NCBI RefSeq assembly: GCF_900091605.1
Contig: NZ_FMCQ01000005.1
Coordinates: forward strand, 248,001 to 312,000
Length of the DNA stretch: 64,000 nucleotides
From: Micromonospora tulbaghiae
GTDB lineage: Bacteria > Actinomycetota > Actinomycetes > Mycobacteriales > Micromonosporaceae
Reading direction: 5' to 3'
Both the position numbers and the translations under genes were made by a program. Positions 33,996 through 42,112 of this stretch are shown here, piece by piece; the first letter of the stretch is position 1, and each line of letters opens with the position of its first letter. The notes under the pieces were generated by a model that was not told where the DNA came from, searched no databases, and saw nothing but the letters and a program-made list of their open reading frames with translations.

Positions 33996-35528
33996 TCAGA
34001 CGTTCTCGGGGAAGCCGAGGTTGATCCCGCCGTGGCTGGGGTCGAGCCACCGGGAGGTGACGACCTTGCCGCGGGTGAAGAAGTGCACGCCCTCGGCGCC
34101 GTGGGCGTGCGAGTCGCCGAAGAGGCTGTCCTTCCAGCCGCCGAAGGAGTAGTAGGCCATCGGCACCGGGATCGGCACGTTGACGCCGACCATGCCGACC
34201 TCGACCTCGTTCTGGAAACGGCGGGCCGCACCGCCGTCGTTGGTGAAGATGGCGGTGCCGTTGCCGTAGCGGTTCGAGTTCACCAGCGCGAGCGCCTCGT
34301 CGTAGCTGCCGACGCGCACGACCGACAGCACCGGCCCGAAGATCTCGTCGGTGTAGACGCTCATCTCGGGCGACACCCGGTCCAGCAGGCTCGGCCCGAG
34401 CCAGAACCCGGACTCGTCGCCGTCGACCCGTACCTCGCGGCCGTCCACCACCAGCTCGGCGCCGGCCCCGACACCCGCGTCGAGGTACGACGCGACGCGG
34501 TCGCGGTGCTCGCGGGTGACCAGCGGCCCCATGTCGCAGGAGCGCCGCCCGTCACCGACCTTCAGCGTGGCGATGCGCTCGCGGATCCGGGCCACCAGGT
34601 CGTCGGCGACGGGCTCGACGACCACCAGGGCCGAGATCGCCATGCACCGCTCGCCGGCCGAGCCGAACCCGGCGTTGACCGCCGCGTCGGCGGCCAGGTC
34701 CAGGTCGGCGTCCGGCAGCACCACCATGTGGTTCTTCGCGCCGCCGAGGGCCTGGACGCGCTTGCCGTTGCGGGTGCCGGTCTCGTACACGTACCGGGCG
34801 ATCGGCGTGGAGCCGACGAACGACACCGCCTTGACCTCGGGGTGCTCCAGCAGCCGGTCCACTGCCACCTTGTCGCCGTGCACGACGTTGAACACGCCGG
34901 CGGGCAGGCCGGCCTGCTCCCAGAGCCGGGCCACGAGCAGCGACGCGGACGGGTCCTTCTCGCTGGGCTTGAGCACCACGGTGTTGCCCGCCGCGATGGC
35001 GATGGGCACGAACCACATCGGGACCATCACCGGGAAGTTGAACGGCGAGATGACGGCGCAGACGCCGACCGGCTGGCGGATGGAGTAGACGTCCACGTTC
35101 GTGGACACGCCCTCCGAGTAGCCGCCCTTGAGCAGGTGCGGGATCCCGCAGGCGAACTCGACGACCTCCAGCCCGCGGGTGACCTCGCCGAGGGCGTCGG
35201 AGACGACCTTGCCGTGCTCGGCCGTGATCAGCTCGGCCAGCTCCTGCTTGTGCTGGTTGACCAGCTCCCGGAACGCGAACAGCACCTGGGTGCGCCTGGT
35301 CAGCGACGAGGTCCGCCAGGAGGCGAACGCGGCGGCGGCCGAGGCGACGGCCTGGTCCACCTCGTCGACGGAGGCCAGCGGCACCTCCGTCCGGACCGCG
35401 CCCAGCGCCGGATCGTAAACTGGGGCCGTACGCTCGGTGACGCCGGCGAACGGCTTGCCGTCGATCCAGTGGGTCACCCGCTCCAGCGGGGCGGGAGCGG
35501 GCACGGTGCCGGGTGCTGTCTGGGTCAT
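33996..35528 (-). CDS. mmsA: Methylmalonate-semialdehyde dehydrogenase (CoA-acylating)
   Basis: From ATG 35528 the product has 510 residues. It oxidises methylmalonate or malonate semialdehyde to propionyl-CoA or acetyl-CoA with release of CO2, in valine, beta-alanine and pyrimidine breakdown. MmsA-type features are HWIDGKPFAG, ISPFNFPVMVPMWFVPIAIAAGNT, the catalytic Cys in GERCMAIS, and the end motif with SLFGDSHAHGAEGVHFFTRGKVVTSRW, which is characteristic. It starts the minus-strand unit mmsA-aminotransferase, divergent from pucR with 107 bp between them. Its propionyl-CoA would flow to methylmalonyl-CoA and use the epimerase at 4643. Confidence 0.94.
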   Translation of the reverse strand: MTQTAPGTVPAPAPLERVTHWIDGKPFAGVTERTAPVYDPALGAVRTEVPLASVDEVDQAVASAAAAFASWRTSSLTRRTQVLFAFRELVNQHKQELAELITAEHGKVVSDALGEVTRGLEVVEFACGIPHLLKGGYSEGVSTNVDVYSIRQPVGVCAVISPFNFPVMVPMWFVPIAIAAGNTVVLKPSEKDPSASLLVARLWEQAGLPAGVFNVVHGDKVAVDRLLEHPEVKAVSFVGSTPIARYVYETGTRNGKRVQALGGAKNHMVVLPDADLDLAADAAVNAGFGSAGERCMAISALVVVEPVADDLVARIRERIATLKVGDGRRSCDMGPLVTREHRDRVASYLDAGVGAGAELVVDGREVRVDGDESGFWLGPSLLDRVSPEMSVYTDEIFGPVLSVVRVGSYDEALALVNSNRYGNGTAIFTNDGGAARRFQNEVEVGMVGVNVPIPVPMAYYSFGGWKDSLFGDSHAHGAEGVHFFTRGKVVTSRWLDPSHGGINLGFPENV

Positions 35529-35578
35529 GCCCGGGATCATCTGCGGTTCCCCAGGTCCGGGCAATGGGCACTGTGTCG

Positions 35579-35611
35579 TTCCCGTCCGCGGGAAGCGCAC
35601 ATACTGTGCGC
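35579..35611. promoter_or_regulatory. Two adjacent palindromes in the mmsA-pucR control region
   Basis: TTCCCG (35579-35584) with CGGGAA (35589-35594), and GCGCACA (35595-35601) with TGTGCGC (35605-35611), abut with no gap. Both lie in the 107-bp divergent region. CATACT inside the second could be a -10 box for pucR. They are candidate binding sites for the PucR protein. Confidence 0.5.
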
Positions 35612-35635
35612 CGGAGGAGAGGGGGAGGCGCTCCG

Positions 35636-37279
35636 ATGCCGATGACCGTCCGTGACGTGCTCGAACTGCCGGCGCTGCAGCAGGCCGGGCCGCGCGTCCT
35701 GGCGGGCCGGGACCGGCTCGACGCGCCGGTGCGCTGGGTGCACGTCGCCGAGATCCCCGAGGTCGCCGACCTGCTCCGCGGTGGCGAGCTGGTCCTGACC
35801 ACAGGCATCGGGCTGCCCCCGGACGACGACGGACTGCGCCGGTGGATCGACGGCCTGGCGGCCGTCGGGGTGGCGGGGGTGGTGGTCGAGCTGGGCCGCC
35901 GGTTCGGGGGAACCCTGCCGGCCGGGCTGGTCGAGCACGCCCGCAGCCGGAACCTGCCCCTCATCGCGCTCCGGCGCGAGATGCGGTTCGTCGCCGTCAC
36001 CGAGGTCGTCCACTCGGTGATCGTCGAGGAGCAGACTGCCGACCTGCTCGCGAAGGACGAGATCCACCGCATCTTCACCGAGCTGTCGGTGGAGGGCGCC
36101 GAACCCCGGCAGGTGCTCCGCGAGGTCACCCGCCTGTCCCGGCGTCCCGCCGTGCTGGAGAACCTCGCCCACCAGGTGCTGGCGTACGAGACCGGCCCGC
36201 TGACCGCCGAGGAGCTGCTCGACCGCTGGGAGACCCGCTCCCGCGCGGTCGAGGTCCCGTCCGGCACCGGCTACGAGCCGCGCTCGGGCTGGCTGGTGAC
36301 GAGCGTCGAGGCGCGCGGCAACCGGTGGGGACGGCTCGTGCTGCTGTGCGACCAGGAGCCGCCGGCCCGGACCCGGGTGCTGCTGGAACGGGCCGCGTCC
36401 ACCATCGCGCTGAACCAGCTCGTCGCCCGGGACTCCTCGTCGGTCGAGCGGCAGGCGCGCAGCAGCCTGCTGCTGAGCCTCGTCAACCACTCCGCGCCCA
36501 CCCGGGACGTGGCGCTGCGGGCGCGCGGGCTCGGTGTCGTCCTGGAGCAGCGTCTGCTGCTCGGCGTCGTGGTCCGGCGACGCCGGCCGGTCCAGGCCAC
36601 CGGCGGCGAGGCGAACGCGCGCCGGCGGGAACTGCTGGACGCGGTGGAGACGGCGGTACGCGAGTGCGGGCTCGCCGCGCTCGTCGGCGACGTGGACGAG
36701 GCGGCCGGCGGCACCGGCGTCACCCTCCTCGTCGCGCTCGACGGAACCGGCTCCGACGAGACCGCGCTGGGGAGCCTGTCCGCCGCGCTCACCCGGGCGG
36801 GTCACCGGGCCGGGTCGGACGTCGTGGTCGCCGCCGGATCGGTGGTCCGGACGCTCGACCTGGCCCGGCGCTCACTGGTCGAGGCGGCGCAGGTCGCCGA
36901 CGCGACAGTGCACACCGCCGAGCCGCGCCCGTTCTACCGGCTGCACGACGTCCGCCTCCGGGGCCTGCTGTACCTGCTGCGCGACGACGTGCGCCTGCAG
37001 ACGTTCGTCGAGCGCGAGCTGGGTCCGCTGCTCTCCTACGACCAGCGCCACGGCACGAACCACGTCGCCCTGCTGGAGACGTACCTGGTGGAGGGGCGCA
37101 ACAAGCGGCGCGCCGCGGACGCGATGTCGCTGTCGCGATCAGCGCTGTACCAGCGGTTGGAGCTGATCGAGCGGGTGCTCGGCGTCGACCTGGATTCGAG
37201 CGAGCGGCGGCTGTCGCTGCACGTGGCGCTCACCGCGCGGGACGTCATGCGCGCCGGCGGCCCGGAGGCCACCGGCTGA
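35636..37279 (+). CDS. PucR-family transcriptional regulator
   Basis: From ATG 35636 (preceded by a purine-rich GGAGGAGAGGGGGAGG) the product has 547 residues: an N-terminal PucR domain (VRDVLELPALQQAGPRVLAGRDRLDAPVRWVH), a central CdaR GGDEF-like region, and a C-terminal helix-turn-helix (LLETYLVEGRNKRRAADAMSLSRSALYQRLELI). Family members control purine, allantoin, GABA and other nitrogen catabolism. Divergence from mmsA makes that operon the likely target; sensing of an omega-amino acid or semialdehyde would fit. The inducer is not known. Confidence 0.92.
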   Translation: MPMTVRDVLELPALQQAGPRVLAGRDRLDAPVRWVHVAEIPEVADLLRGGELVLTTGIGLPPDDDGLRRWIDGLAAVGVAGVVVELGRRFGGTLPAGLVEHARSRNLPLIALRREMRFVAVTEVVHSVIVEEQTADLLAKDEIHRIFTELSVEGAEPRQVLREVTRLSRRPAVLENLAHQVLAYETGPLTAEELLDRWETRSRAVEVPSGTGYEPRSGWLVTSVEARGNRWGRLVLLCDQEPPARTRVLLERAASTIALNQLVARDSSSVERQARSSLLLSLVNHSAPTRDVALRARGLGVVLEQRLLLGVVVRRRRPVQATGGEANARRRELLDAVETAVRECGLAALVGDVDEAAGGTGVTLLVALDGTGSDETALGSLSAALTRAGHRAGSDVVVAAGSVVRTLDLARRSLVEAAQVADATVHTAEPRPFYRLHDVRLRGLLYLLRDDVRLQTFVERELGPLLSYDQRHGTNHVALLETYLVEGRNKRRAADAMSLSRSALYQRLELIERVLGVDLDSSERRLSLHVALTARDVMRAGGPEATG

Positions 37280-37283
37280 CCGG

Positions 37284-37676
37284 TCACCTGTGGGTGCTGC
37301 GGCCCGACCGGAGGCGCCGGGCGCCGTCGCGGGTCGGCGCGCTGTGCACGCTGACACTGACGACCGGTACGGCGTTCGCGACGCTCTTGCGGACCGTCTC
37401 CATCGGCGCCGCGGCGGGGGAGCACTCCACGATCATCACCGCGGACCGGTCGGGGCACTGCACGTACTGGACGTGTGAGACGGCGACCCGGCGGGAGTGC
37501 AGCACGGACAGCACCTTGAGCAGCCCGGTCGTGGAGTGACCCACGCCGAGGTGGATCACCATCGTGCACGGCGTGCCGTGCTCACCGGCGGTCTCGTCGT
37601 GCGGGCGGCCGGTGGCCGGCCGGGGAAGATCGACGGTTGCGGGGGTGGATGCGGACACGCTCAACGGGGGCCTCAC
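37284..37676 (-). CDS. Small ACT-like domain protein
   Basis: This 130-residue protein from GTG 37676 has a disordered Ser/Thr/Pro-rich N-terminus (about 38 residues) and then one ACT-like beta-alpha-beta unit: MVIHLGVGHSTTGLLKVLSVLHSRRVAVSHVQYVQ and MVECSPAA, ending with an Arg-rich tail. It resembles the regulatory part of an acetolactate-synthase small subunit but lacks the rest of it. No ribosome site precedes the GTG, so it may be leaderless. It lies convergent to pucR with a 4-bp gap. A role in amino-acid sensing is a guess. Confidence 0.65.
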   Translation of the reverse strand: MRPPLSVSASTPATVDLPRPATGRPHDETAGEHGTPCTMVIHLGVGHSTTGLLKVLSVLHSRRVAVSHVQYVQCPDRSAVMIVECSPAAAPMETVRKSVANAVPVVSVSVHSAPTRDGARRLRSGRSTHR

Positions 37677-37983
37677 TAGGACGAGCCGACAGGATCGCTT
37701 GGCCGGCGACGCACGCGGAGGCGTACGCCGCCTAGGTAATCAGCCGGGTCGCGATTCGATTGCCCACGGCCGGAGTCTGGCACGGGAACCCGGTCTCCGG
37801 GAGGTCGCGCCGGGCAGCCGTCCGCCACGTGAGACAGGACCCTGACCTGCGGATCGACGGTGATGGGTCGTCCCGGCGCGGCCCGTGGCGGGGTTACCGG
37901 CCGGTACGCGAGCCCTTAAGGATCGTTCAGGATCTCGCTCTACACTCGGACTCGGGACGACGACTTGAGAAGGAGCTCCGCGC
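37677..37983 (+). promoter_or_regulatory. Intergenic region upstream of the mutase gene
   Basis: This 307-bp gap holds no gene. TACACT (37941-37946) is a good -10 candidate for the mutase, with only a weak TTAAGG -35 (37916) at 19 bp. GAAGGAG (37970 region) is the ribosome-binding site. The remainder, between the divergent ACT-like gene and the mutase, shows no strong hairpin or repeat. Confidence 0.5.
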
Positions 37984-39672
37984 ATGGACGCTGACGAGAT
38001 CGCCGCCGGTCGGGCCCGCTGGCAGGCCCGCTACGACGCCGCCCGCAAGCGCGACGCGGACTTCACCACGCTGTCCGGACTGCCGGTCGAGCCGGTGTAC
38101 GGCCCGCCGGAGGACACCGCGTACCCCGGGTTCGAGCGGATCGGCTGGCCGGGCGAGTTCCCGTACACCCGGGGTCTGTACCCGACCGGCTACCGCGGGC
38201 GCACCTGGACCATCCGGCAGTTCGCCGGCTTCGGCAACGCCCGGCAGACCAACGAGCGTTACAAGATGATCCTCGGCGCGGGCGGCGGAGGTCTCTCCGT
38301 CGCCTTCGACATGCCGACGCTGATGGGCCGCGACTCGGACGACCCGCAGTCGCTGGGCGAGGTCGGCCACTGTGGCGTCGCGATCGACTCGGCGGCCGAC
38401 ATGGAGGTGCTGTTCGACGGCATCGACCTGGCCGGCGTGACCACCTCGATGACCATCTCCGGCCCGGCCGTGCCGGTCTTCTGCATGTACCTGGTCGCCG
38501 CCGAACGGCAGGGCGCCGACCTGTCCACCCTGGACGGAACACTCCAGACGGACATCTTCAAGGAGTACATCGCGCAGAAGGAGTGGCTGTTCGACCCCGA
38601 GCCGCACCTGCGCCTCATCGGTGACCTGATGGAGTACTGCGCGCGGGAGATCCCCCGGTACAAGCCGCTGTCCGTCTCCGGCTACCACATCCGCGAGGCC
38701 GGTTCGACCGCCGCGCAGGAGCTGGCGTACACGCTCGCCGACGGCTTCGGGTACGTCGAGCTGGGCCTGTCGCGCGGGCTGGACGTGAACACGTTCGCCC
38801 CGGGCCTGAGCTTCTTCTTCGACTCCCATGTGGACTTCTTCGAGGAGATCGCCAAGTTCCGCGCCGCCCGCCGGATCTGGGCCCGCTGGCTGCGCGACGT
38901 GTACGGCGCCACCAGCGAGAAGGCACAGTGGCTGCGGTTCCACACGCAGACCGCCGGGGTGTCGCTGACCGCCCAGCAGCCGGTCAACAACGTGGTGCGT
39001 ACCGCCGTGGAGGCCCTGGCCGCGGTGCTCGGCGGGACCAACTCGCTGCACACCAACGCGCTCGACGAGACGCTCGCCCTGCCCACCGACGAGTCGGCCG
39101 AGATCGCCCTGCGTACCCAGCAGGTGCTGATGGAGGAGATCGGGGTGACGAACGTGGCCGACCCGCTCGGCGGCTCCTGGTACGTCGAGGCGCTCACCGA
39201 CCGGATCGAGGCCGAGGCGGAGGAGATCTTCGCCCGGATCAAGCAGCTCGGCGGCGAGGGCCCGCACACCATCGGCCCGATGACCTCCGGCATCCTGCGC
39301 GGCATCGAGGACGGCTGGTTCACCGGGCACATCGCCGAGTCGGCCTTCGTCTACCAGCAGGCGCTGGAGAAGGGCGACAAGAAGATCGTCGGCGTCAACT
39401 GCCACACCGGCACGGTGGCCAAGGACCTGGAGATCCTGCGCATCTCGCACGAGGTGGAGCTGGAGCAGCGTCGGGTGCTGACCGAGCGCAAGTCGGCCCG
39501 CGACGACGCCACGGTCACCGCCGCCGTCAAGCGGATGGTCGATGTGGCGCGGACCGGCGAGAACATGATCCCCGCCATGCTCGACGCGGTCCGCGCCGAG
39601 GCCACCCTCGGCGAGATCTGCGACGCCCTCCGCGCCGAGTGGGGCGTCTACCGAGAGCCCGCCCGCTTCTGA
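37984..39672 (+). CDS. icmA: Isobutyryl-CoA mutase large subunit (IcmA-type)
   Basis: The product (562 residues) is a B12-dependent acyl-CoA mutase catalytic subunit without a B12-binding domain. Its motifs (TIRQFAGFGNARQTN; GLSVAFDMPTLMGRDSDDP; GVTTSMTISGPA) are those of the mutase TIM barrel. The two residues that set substrate choice are Phe80 and Gln198. Isobutyryl-CoA mutase has exactly Phe80/Gln198, while methylmalonyl-CoA mutase has Tyr and Arg there. It should therefore interconvert isobutyryl-CoA and n-butyryl-CoA, with a separate small B12 subunit (IcmB, about 140 residues) that is not in this window. Automated naming as methylmalonyl-CoA mutase would be wrong. It stands alone on the plus strand. 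Confidence 0.85.
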   Translation: MDADEIAAGRARWQARYDAARKRDADFTTLSGLPVEPVYGPPEDTAYPGFERIGWPGEFPYTRGLYPTGYRGRTWTIRQFAGFGNARQTNERYKMILGAGGGGLSVAFDMPTLMGRDSDDPQSLGEVGHCGVAIDSAADMEVLFDGIDLAGVTTSMTISGPAVPVFCMYLVAAERQGADLSTLDGTLQTDIFKEYIAQKEWLFDPEPHLRLIGDLMEYCAREIPRYKPLSVSGYHIREAGSTAAQELAYTLADGFGYVELGLSRGLDVNTFAPGLSFFFDSHVDFFEEIAKFRAARRIWARWLRDVYGATSEKAQWLRFHTQTAGVSLTAQQPVNNVVRTAVEALAAVLGGTNSLHTNALDETLALPTDESAEIALRTQQVLMEEIGVTNVADPLGGSWYVEALTDRIEAEAEEIFARIKQLGGEGPHTIGPMTSGILRGIEDGWFTGHIAESAFVYQQALEKGDKKIVGVNCHTGTVAKDLEILRISHEVELEQRRVLTERKSARDDATVTAAVKRMVDVARTGENMIPAMLDAVRAEATLGEICDALRAEWGVYREPARF

Positions 39673-39706
39673 CCCCGCCCGTCCCCGCCCCCACCCCCGC
39701 TCCCAC

Positions 39707-39785
39707 CCCCGCGATCTTGCAGTTCGAGCCCTCCGCGCGCGACATTCGTCGCATTTGCCGGGGCGGAAAGTGCAAGATCGCGGGG
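39707..39785. repeat. REP-like palindromic element, copy C
   Basis: Perfect 15-bp arms CCCCGCGATCTTGCA (39707-39721) and TGCAAGATCGCGGGG (39771-39785) enclose about 49 bp. Read on the other strand, the element matches copy B at 13977, including inner GCCCTC and GCCGGGGC blocks. It is in the 219-bp gap after the mutase gene and may also act as its terminator. Confidence 0.8.
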
Positions 39786-39891
39786 AGGTGCGGGTGGGGG
39801 TGCGGCGCGGGGGCTGAGCAGGGGTGAGAGTGGCGACGTGGGCGTTGCGGGTGGTCGGAGATCCTCGGGGTACGTGCGAGACTAGACAACC

Positions 39892-40809
39892 ATGAGCGAC
39901 CCACGGATCACCTCGTCGATCTTCACCCGCGGCGCGGTCGACCTCAGCGCGCTGCGCACCCCCGCACCGGCCGACACCTCCTCCGCCACACCGTCCCAGG
40001 GCGCCCCGCCCGCCGGGCTGCCGGGCAGCCCCGCCGGCTCTGCCGCCGTGATCGACGTGACCGAGGCGAACATCCAGTCCGAGGTGCTCGAACGCTCGCT
40101 CACCACACCGGTAGTGGTCTTCTTCGGCGCCGCCGGCTACCCGGAGAGCGACCAGTTCGCCCCGGTGCTCGAGCGGCTGGCCGCCGAGGGCGGCGGAGCG
40201 TGGCTGCTGGCCCGCGTCGACGTGCAGCAGCAGCCGCGGCTCGCGCAGATGTTCCAGCTCCAGACGCTGCCCACCACGTACGCCATCGTCGGCGGCCGCC
40301 CGGTCGACGCCTTCCCCGGCCCGGTGCCGGAGTCGCAGTTGCGACAGTGGCTCCAGGCGGTCCTCAAGGCCGGCGGCGTCACAGTCGCCGAGCCGGAGGA
40401 CCCGCGCCTCGACGCCGCCGACGACGCGCTGATGAGCGGTGACCTCGACGCCGCCGAGGCGGCGTACCGGAAGATCCTGGCCGAGTCGCCCGCGGACGCG
40501 GCGGCGGAGGCGGGCCTGGCGCAGGTCGGGCTGGCCCGCCGGGTGGCCGGCGCGGACCCGCAGGCCGCGATCGACGCCGCGGCCGCCGACCCCGACGACG
40601 TGGACGCCCAGCTGCTGGCCGCCGACATCGAGGTGCTCAGCGGCCTCGCCGACCAGGCGTACAAGCGGCTGGTCGGCCTGGTCCGGCGCACCGCCGGGGA
40701 CGACCGGGACCGGGTACGCCAGCATCTGCTCGGCCTGTTCACCATCGCCGGCCCGGACGACCCCGCCGTGGCCTCCGCCCGACGCGCCCTGGCCAGCGCG
40801 CTGTTCTGA
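39892..40809 (+). CDS. Thioredoxin-fold/TPR co-chaperone (YbbN/CnoX-like)
   Basis: The protein (305 residues) starts with about 45 disordered residues. A thioredoxin fold follows (VIDVTEANIQSEVLERSLTTPVVVFFGAAGYPESDQFAPVL to QTLPTTYAIVGGRPVDAFPG), then a helical repeat region (DADDALMSGDLDAAEAAYRKILAESP onward) of the YbbN C-terminal type. The CxxC redox pair is missing (GAAGYPES), so it should not be a thioredoxin. CnoX-type relatives hold and protect proteins. Its cellular clients are unknown. It lies 58 bp before the arginase-like gene, possibly in one transcript. Confidence 0.85.
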   Translation: MSDPRITSSIFTRGAVDLSALRTPAPADTSSATPSQGAPPAGLPGSPAGSAAVIDVTEANIQSEVLERSLTTPVVVFFGAAGYPESDQFAPVLERLAAEGGGAWLLARVDVQQQPRLAQMFQLQTLPTTYAIVGGRPVDAFPGPVPESQLRQWLQAVLKAGGVTVAEPEDPRLDAADDALMSGDLDAAEAAYRKILAESPADAAAEAGLAQVGLARRVAGADPQAAIDAAAADPDDVDAQLLAADIEVLSGLADQAYKRLVGLVRRTAGDDRDRVRQHLLGLFTIAGPDDPAVASARRALASALF

Positions 40810-40867
40810 GTCAACCCGTGCGGGCCGGCGCACCGCCGGCCCGCCCGACCACCGAGGACGGGAGCCC

Positions 40868-42091
40868 ATGATGCGCCGGATCGCCGTCCTCGACGCGCCG
40901 ACGAACCTCGGACTGCGCCCGCCCACGGCCGGCTCCGTCCCCGGCTGCGCCAAGGCGCCGGGCGCGCTGCGCGACCACGGCCTGCTCGCCCGGCTGCGGG
41001 CCCGCGACGCCGGCTGCCTCACCCCGGCCCGGTACGACCCGGGAGACTGGCGCCCCGGCGACGGCGTCTGCCACGCCCCGGAGATCTCCGCGTACTCGAT
41101 GGCGCTCGCCGACCGGATCGGCGCGATCATCGACCGGGGCGAGTTTCCGCTGGTGCTCGGCGGCGACTGCTCGGTGCTGCTCGGCTCGGCGCTGGCCATG
41201 CACCGCCTCGGTGAGGCGGTCGGCGGGCGGATCGGGCTGGTCTTCGTCGACGGCCACTCCGACTTCCGGCACCCCGGCAACGCCTCCTACGTCGGCGCGG
41301 CCGCCGGGGAGGACCTGGCCCTGGTCACCGGGCGGGGACAGCCCGACCTGGCCGCGATCGAGGGCCGCCGGCCGTACTTCCGGGACGTCGACGTGGTGGT
41401 GCTCGGCATCCGCGCGCAGGACGAGTACCGCCTCGACCTCCAGGCCGCCGGCATCACCACCCGGCCGGTGCCGGCGCTGCGCGCCGAGGGCGCAGCCCGT
41501 ACCGCGCAGTGGGCGCACGAGCAGCTCGTCGACTGCGCCGGCTACTGGGTGCACATCGACGTGGACGTGCTCGACCCGGCGGTGATGCCCGCCGTGGACG
41601 CGCCCGACCCGGGCGGCATCGCCTTCGCCGAGCTGGAGATTTTGCTCGCCGGGCTGGTCGACACCCCGCACTGCCTCGGCGTCGAGCTGACGGTCTTCGA
41701 CCCCGACTACGACCCGGACGGTGCGTACGCGGCCGAGATCGTCAACACCGTGGTGGCCGGGCTCGCCCCGGTGGTCGCGCCGGGCGCCGTGCCGCCCCGG
41801 CTGCTGCCGGCCGGGCCGGTCGCGCCGACACAGGCGAGGAACTCGGTTCGCCGTCAGTCGAGTTCCGGCATCTCGGGAAGGACAGCCGAGCCGGAAGCCC
41901 AGAGTGCCCTGACGGATGATTCCTCACCGTCACCCGAAGCGGGCGCTCGTCTGGTCTACGAGACTCCGGCGCCGGCCGTTGCCGTCGAGCCGGTCGGCCC
42001 TCCGACGGCGGTCGGCCGGACGGGACCGGAGGCCGGGTGGGAGGGCGATGCCGAACCCGACACGGCCCAGTCATCGACGGGGATGGTCTGA
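40868..42091 (+). CDS. Arginase-family (ureohydrolase-fold) protein with aberrant tail
   Basis: From ATG 40868 the product has 407 residues. The first about 315 form a ureohydrolase domain with LVLGGDCSVLLGS, FVDGHSDFRHPG and HIDVDVLDPAVMP, which supply the Mn-binding Asp and His residues. The first metal His of the usual GGDHS motif is Cys here (GGDCS), so its substrate could differ from arginine or agmatine. The last about 85 residues are low-complexity, hydrophilic and unlike the family; they begin where a possible hairpin (41838-41866) lies. The gene ends 21 bp from the defence operon, so the tail could be fusion with island DNA. The family is firm; the substrate is not. Confidence 0.8.
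   Translation: MMRRIAVLDAPTNLGLRPPTAGSVPGCAKAPGALRDHGLLARLRARDAGCLTPARYDPGDWRPGDGVCHAPEISAYSMALADRIGAIIDRGEFPLVLGGDCSVLLGSALAMHRLGEAVGGRIGLVFVDGHSDFRHPGNASYVGAAAGEDLALVTGRGQPDLAAIEGRRPYFRDVDVVVLGIRAQDEYRLDLQAAGITTRPVPALRAEGAARTAQWAHEQLVDCAGYWVHIDVDVLDPAVMPAVDAPDPGGIAFAELEILLAGLVDTPHCLGVELTVFDPDYDPDGAYAAEIVNTVVAGLAPVVAPGAVPPRLLPAGPVAPTQARNSVRRQSSSGISGRTAEPEAQSALTDDSSPSPEAGARLVYETPAPAVAVEPVGPPTAVGRTGPEAGWEGDAEPDTAQSSTGMV
41838..41866 (+). other. Hairpin inside the arginase tail, possible relic terminator
   Basis: GGAACTCG (41838-41845) pairs with CGAGTTCC (41859-41866) within the abnormal C-terminal tail of the arginase-like gene. It could be the remains of the native terminator, read through because the original stop codon was lost. 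Confidence 0.35.
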
Positions 42092-42112
42092 CGCTCGGAC
42101 TGGAGAGACCAA

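Noticed and set aside
37927..41280. 1,117-residue minus-strand frame across the mutase and arginase genes
   Set aside because: Antisense shadow of three real plus-strand genes; crosses REP copy C and has no recognisable motif.
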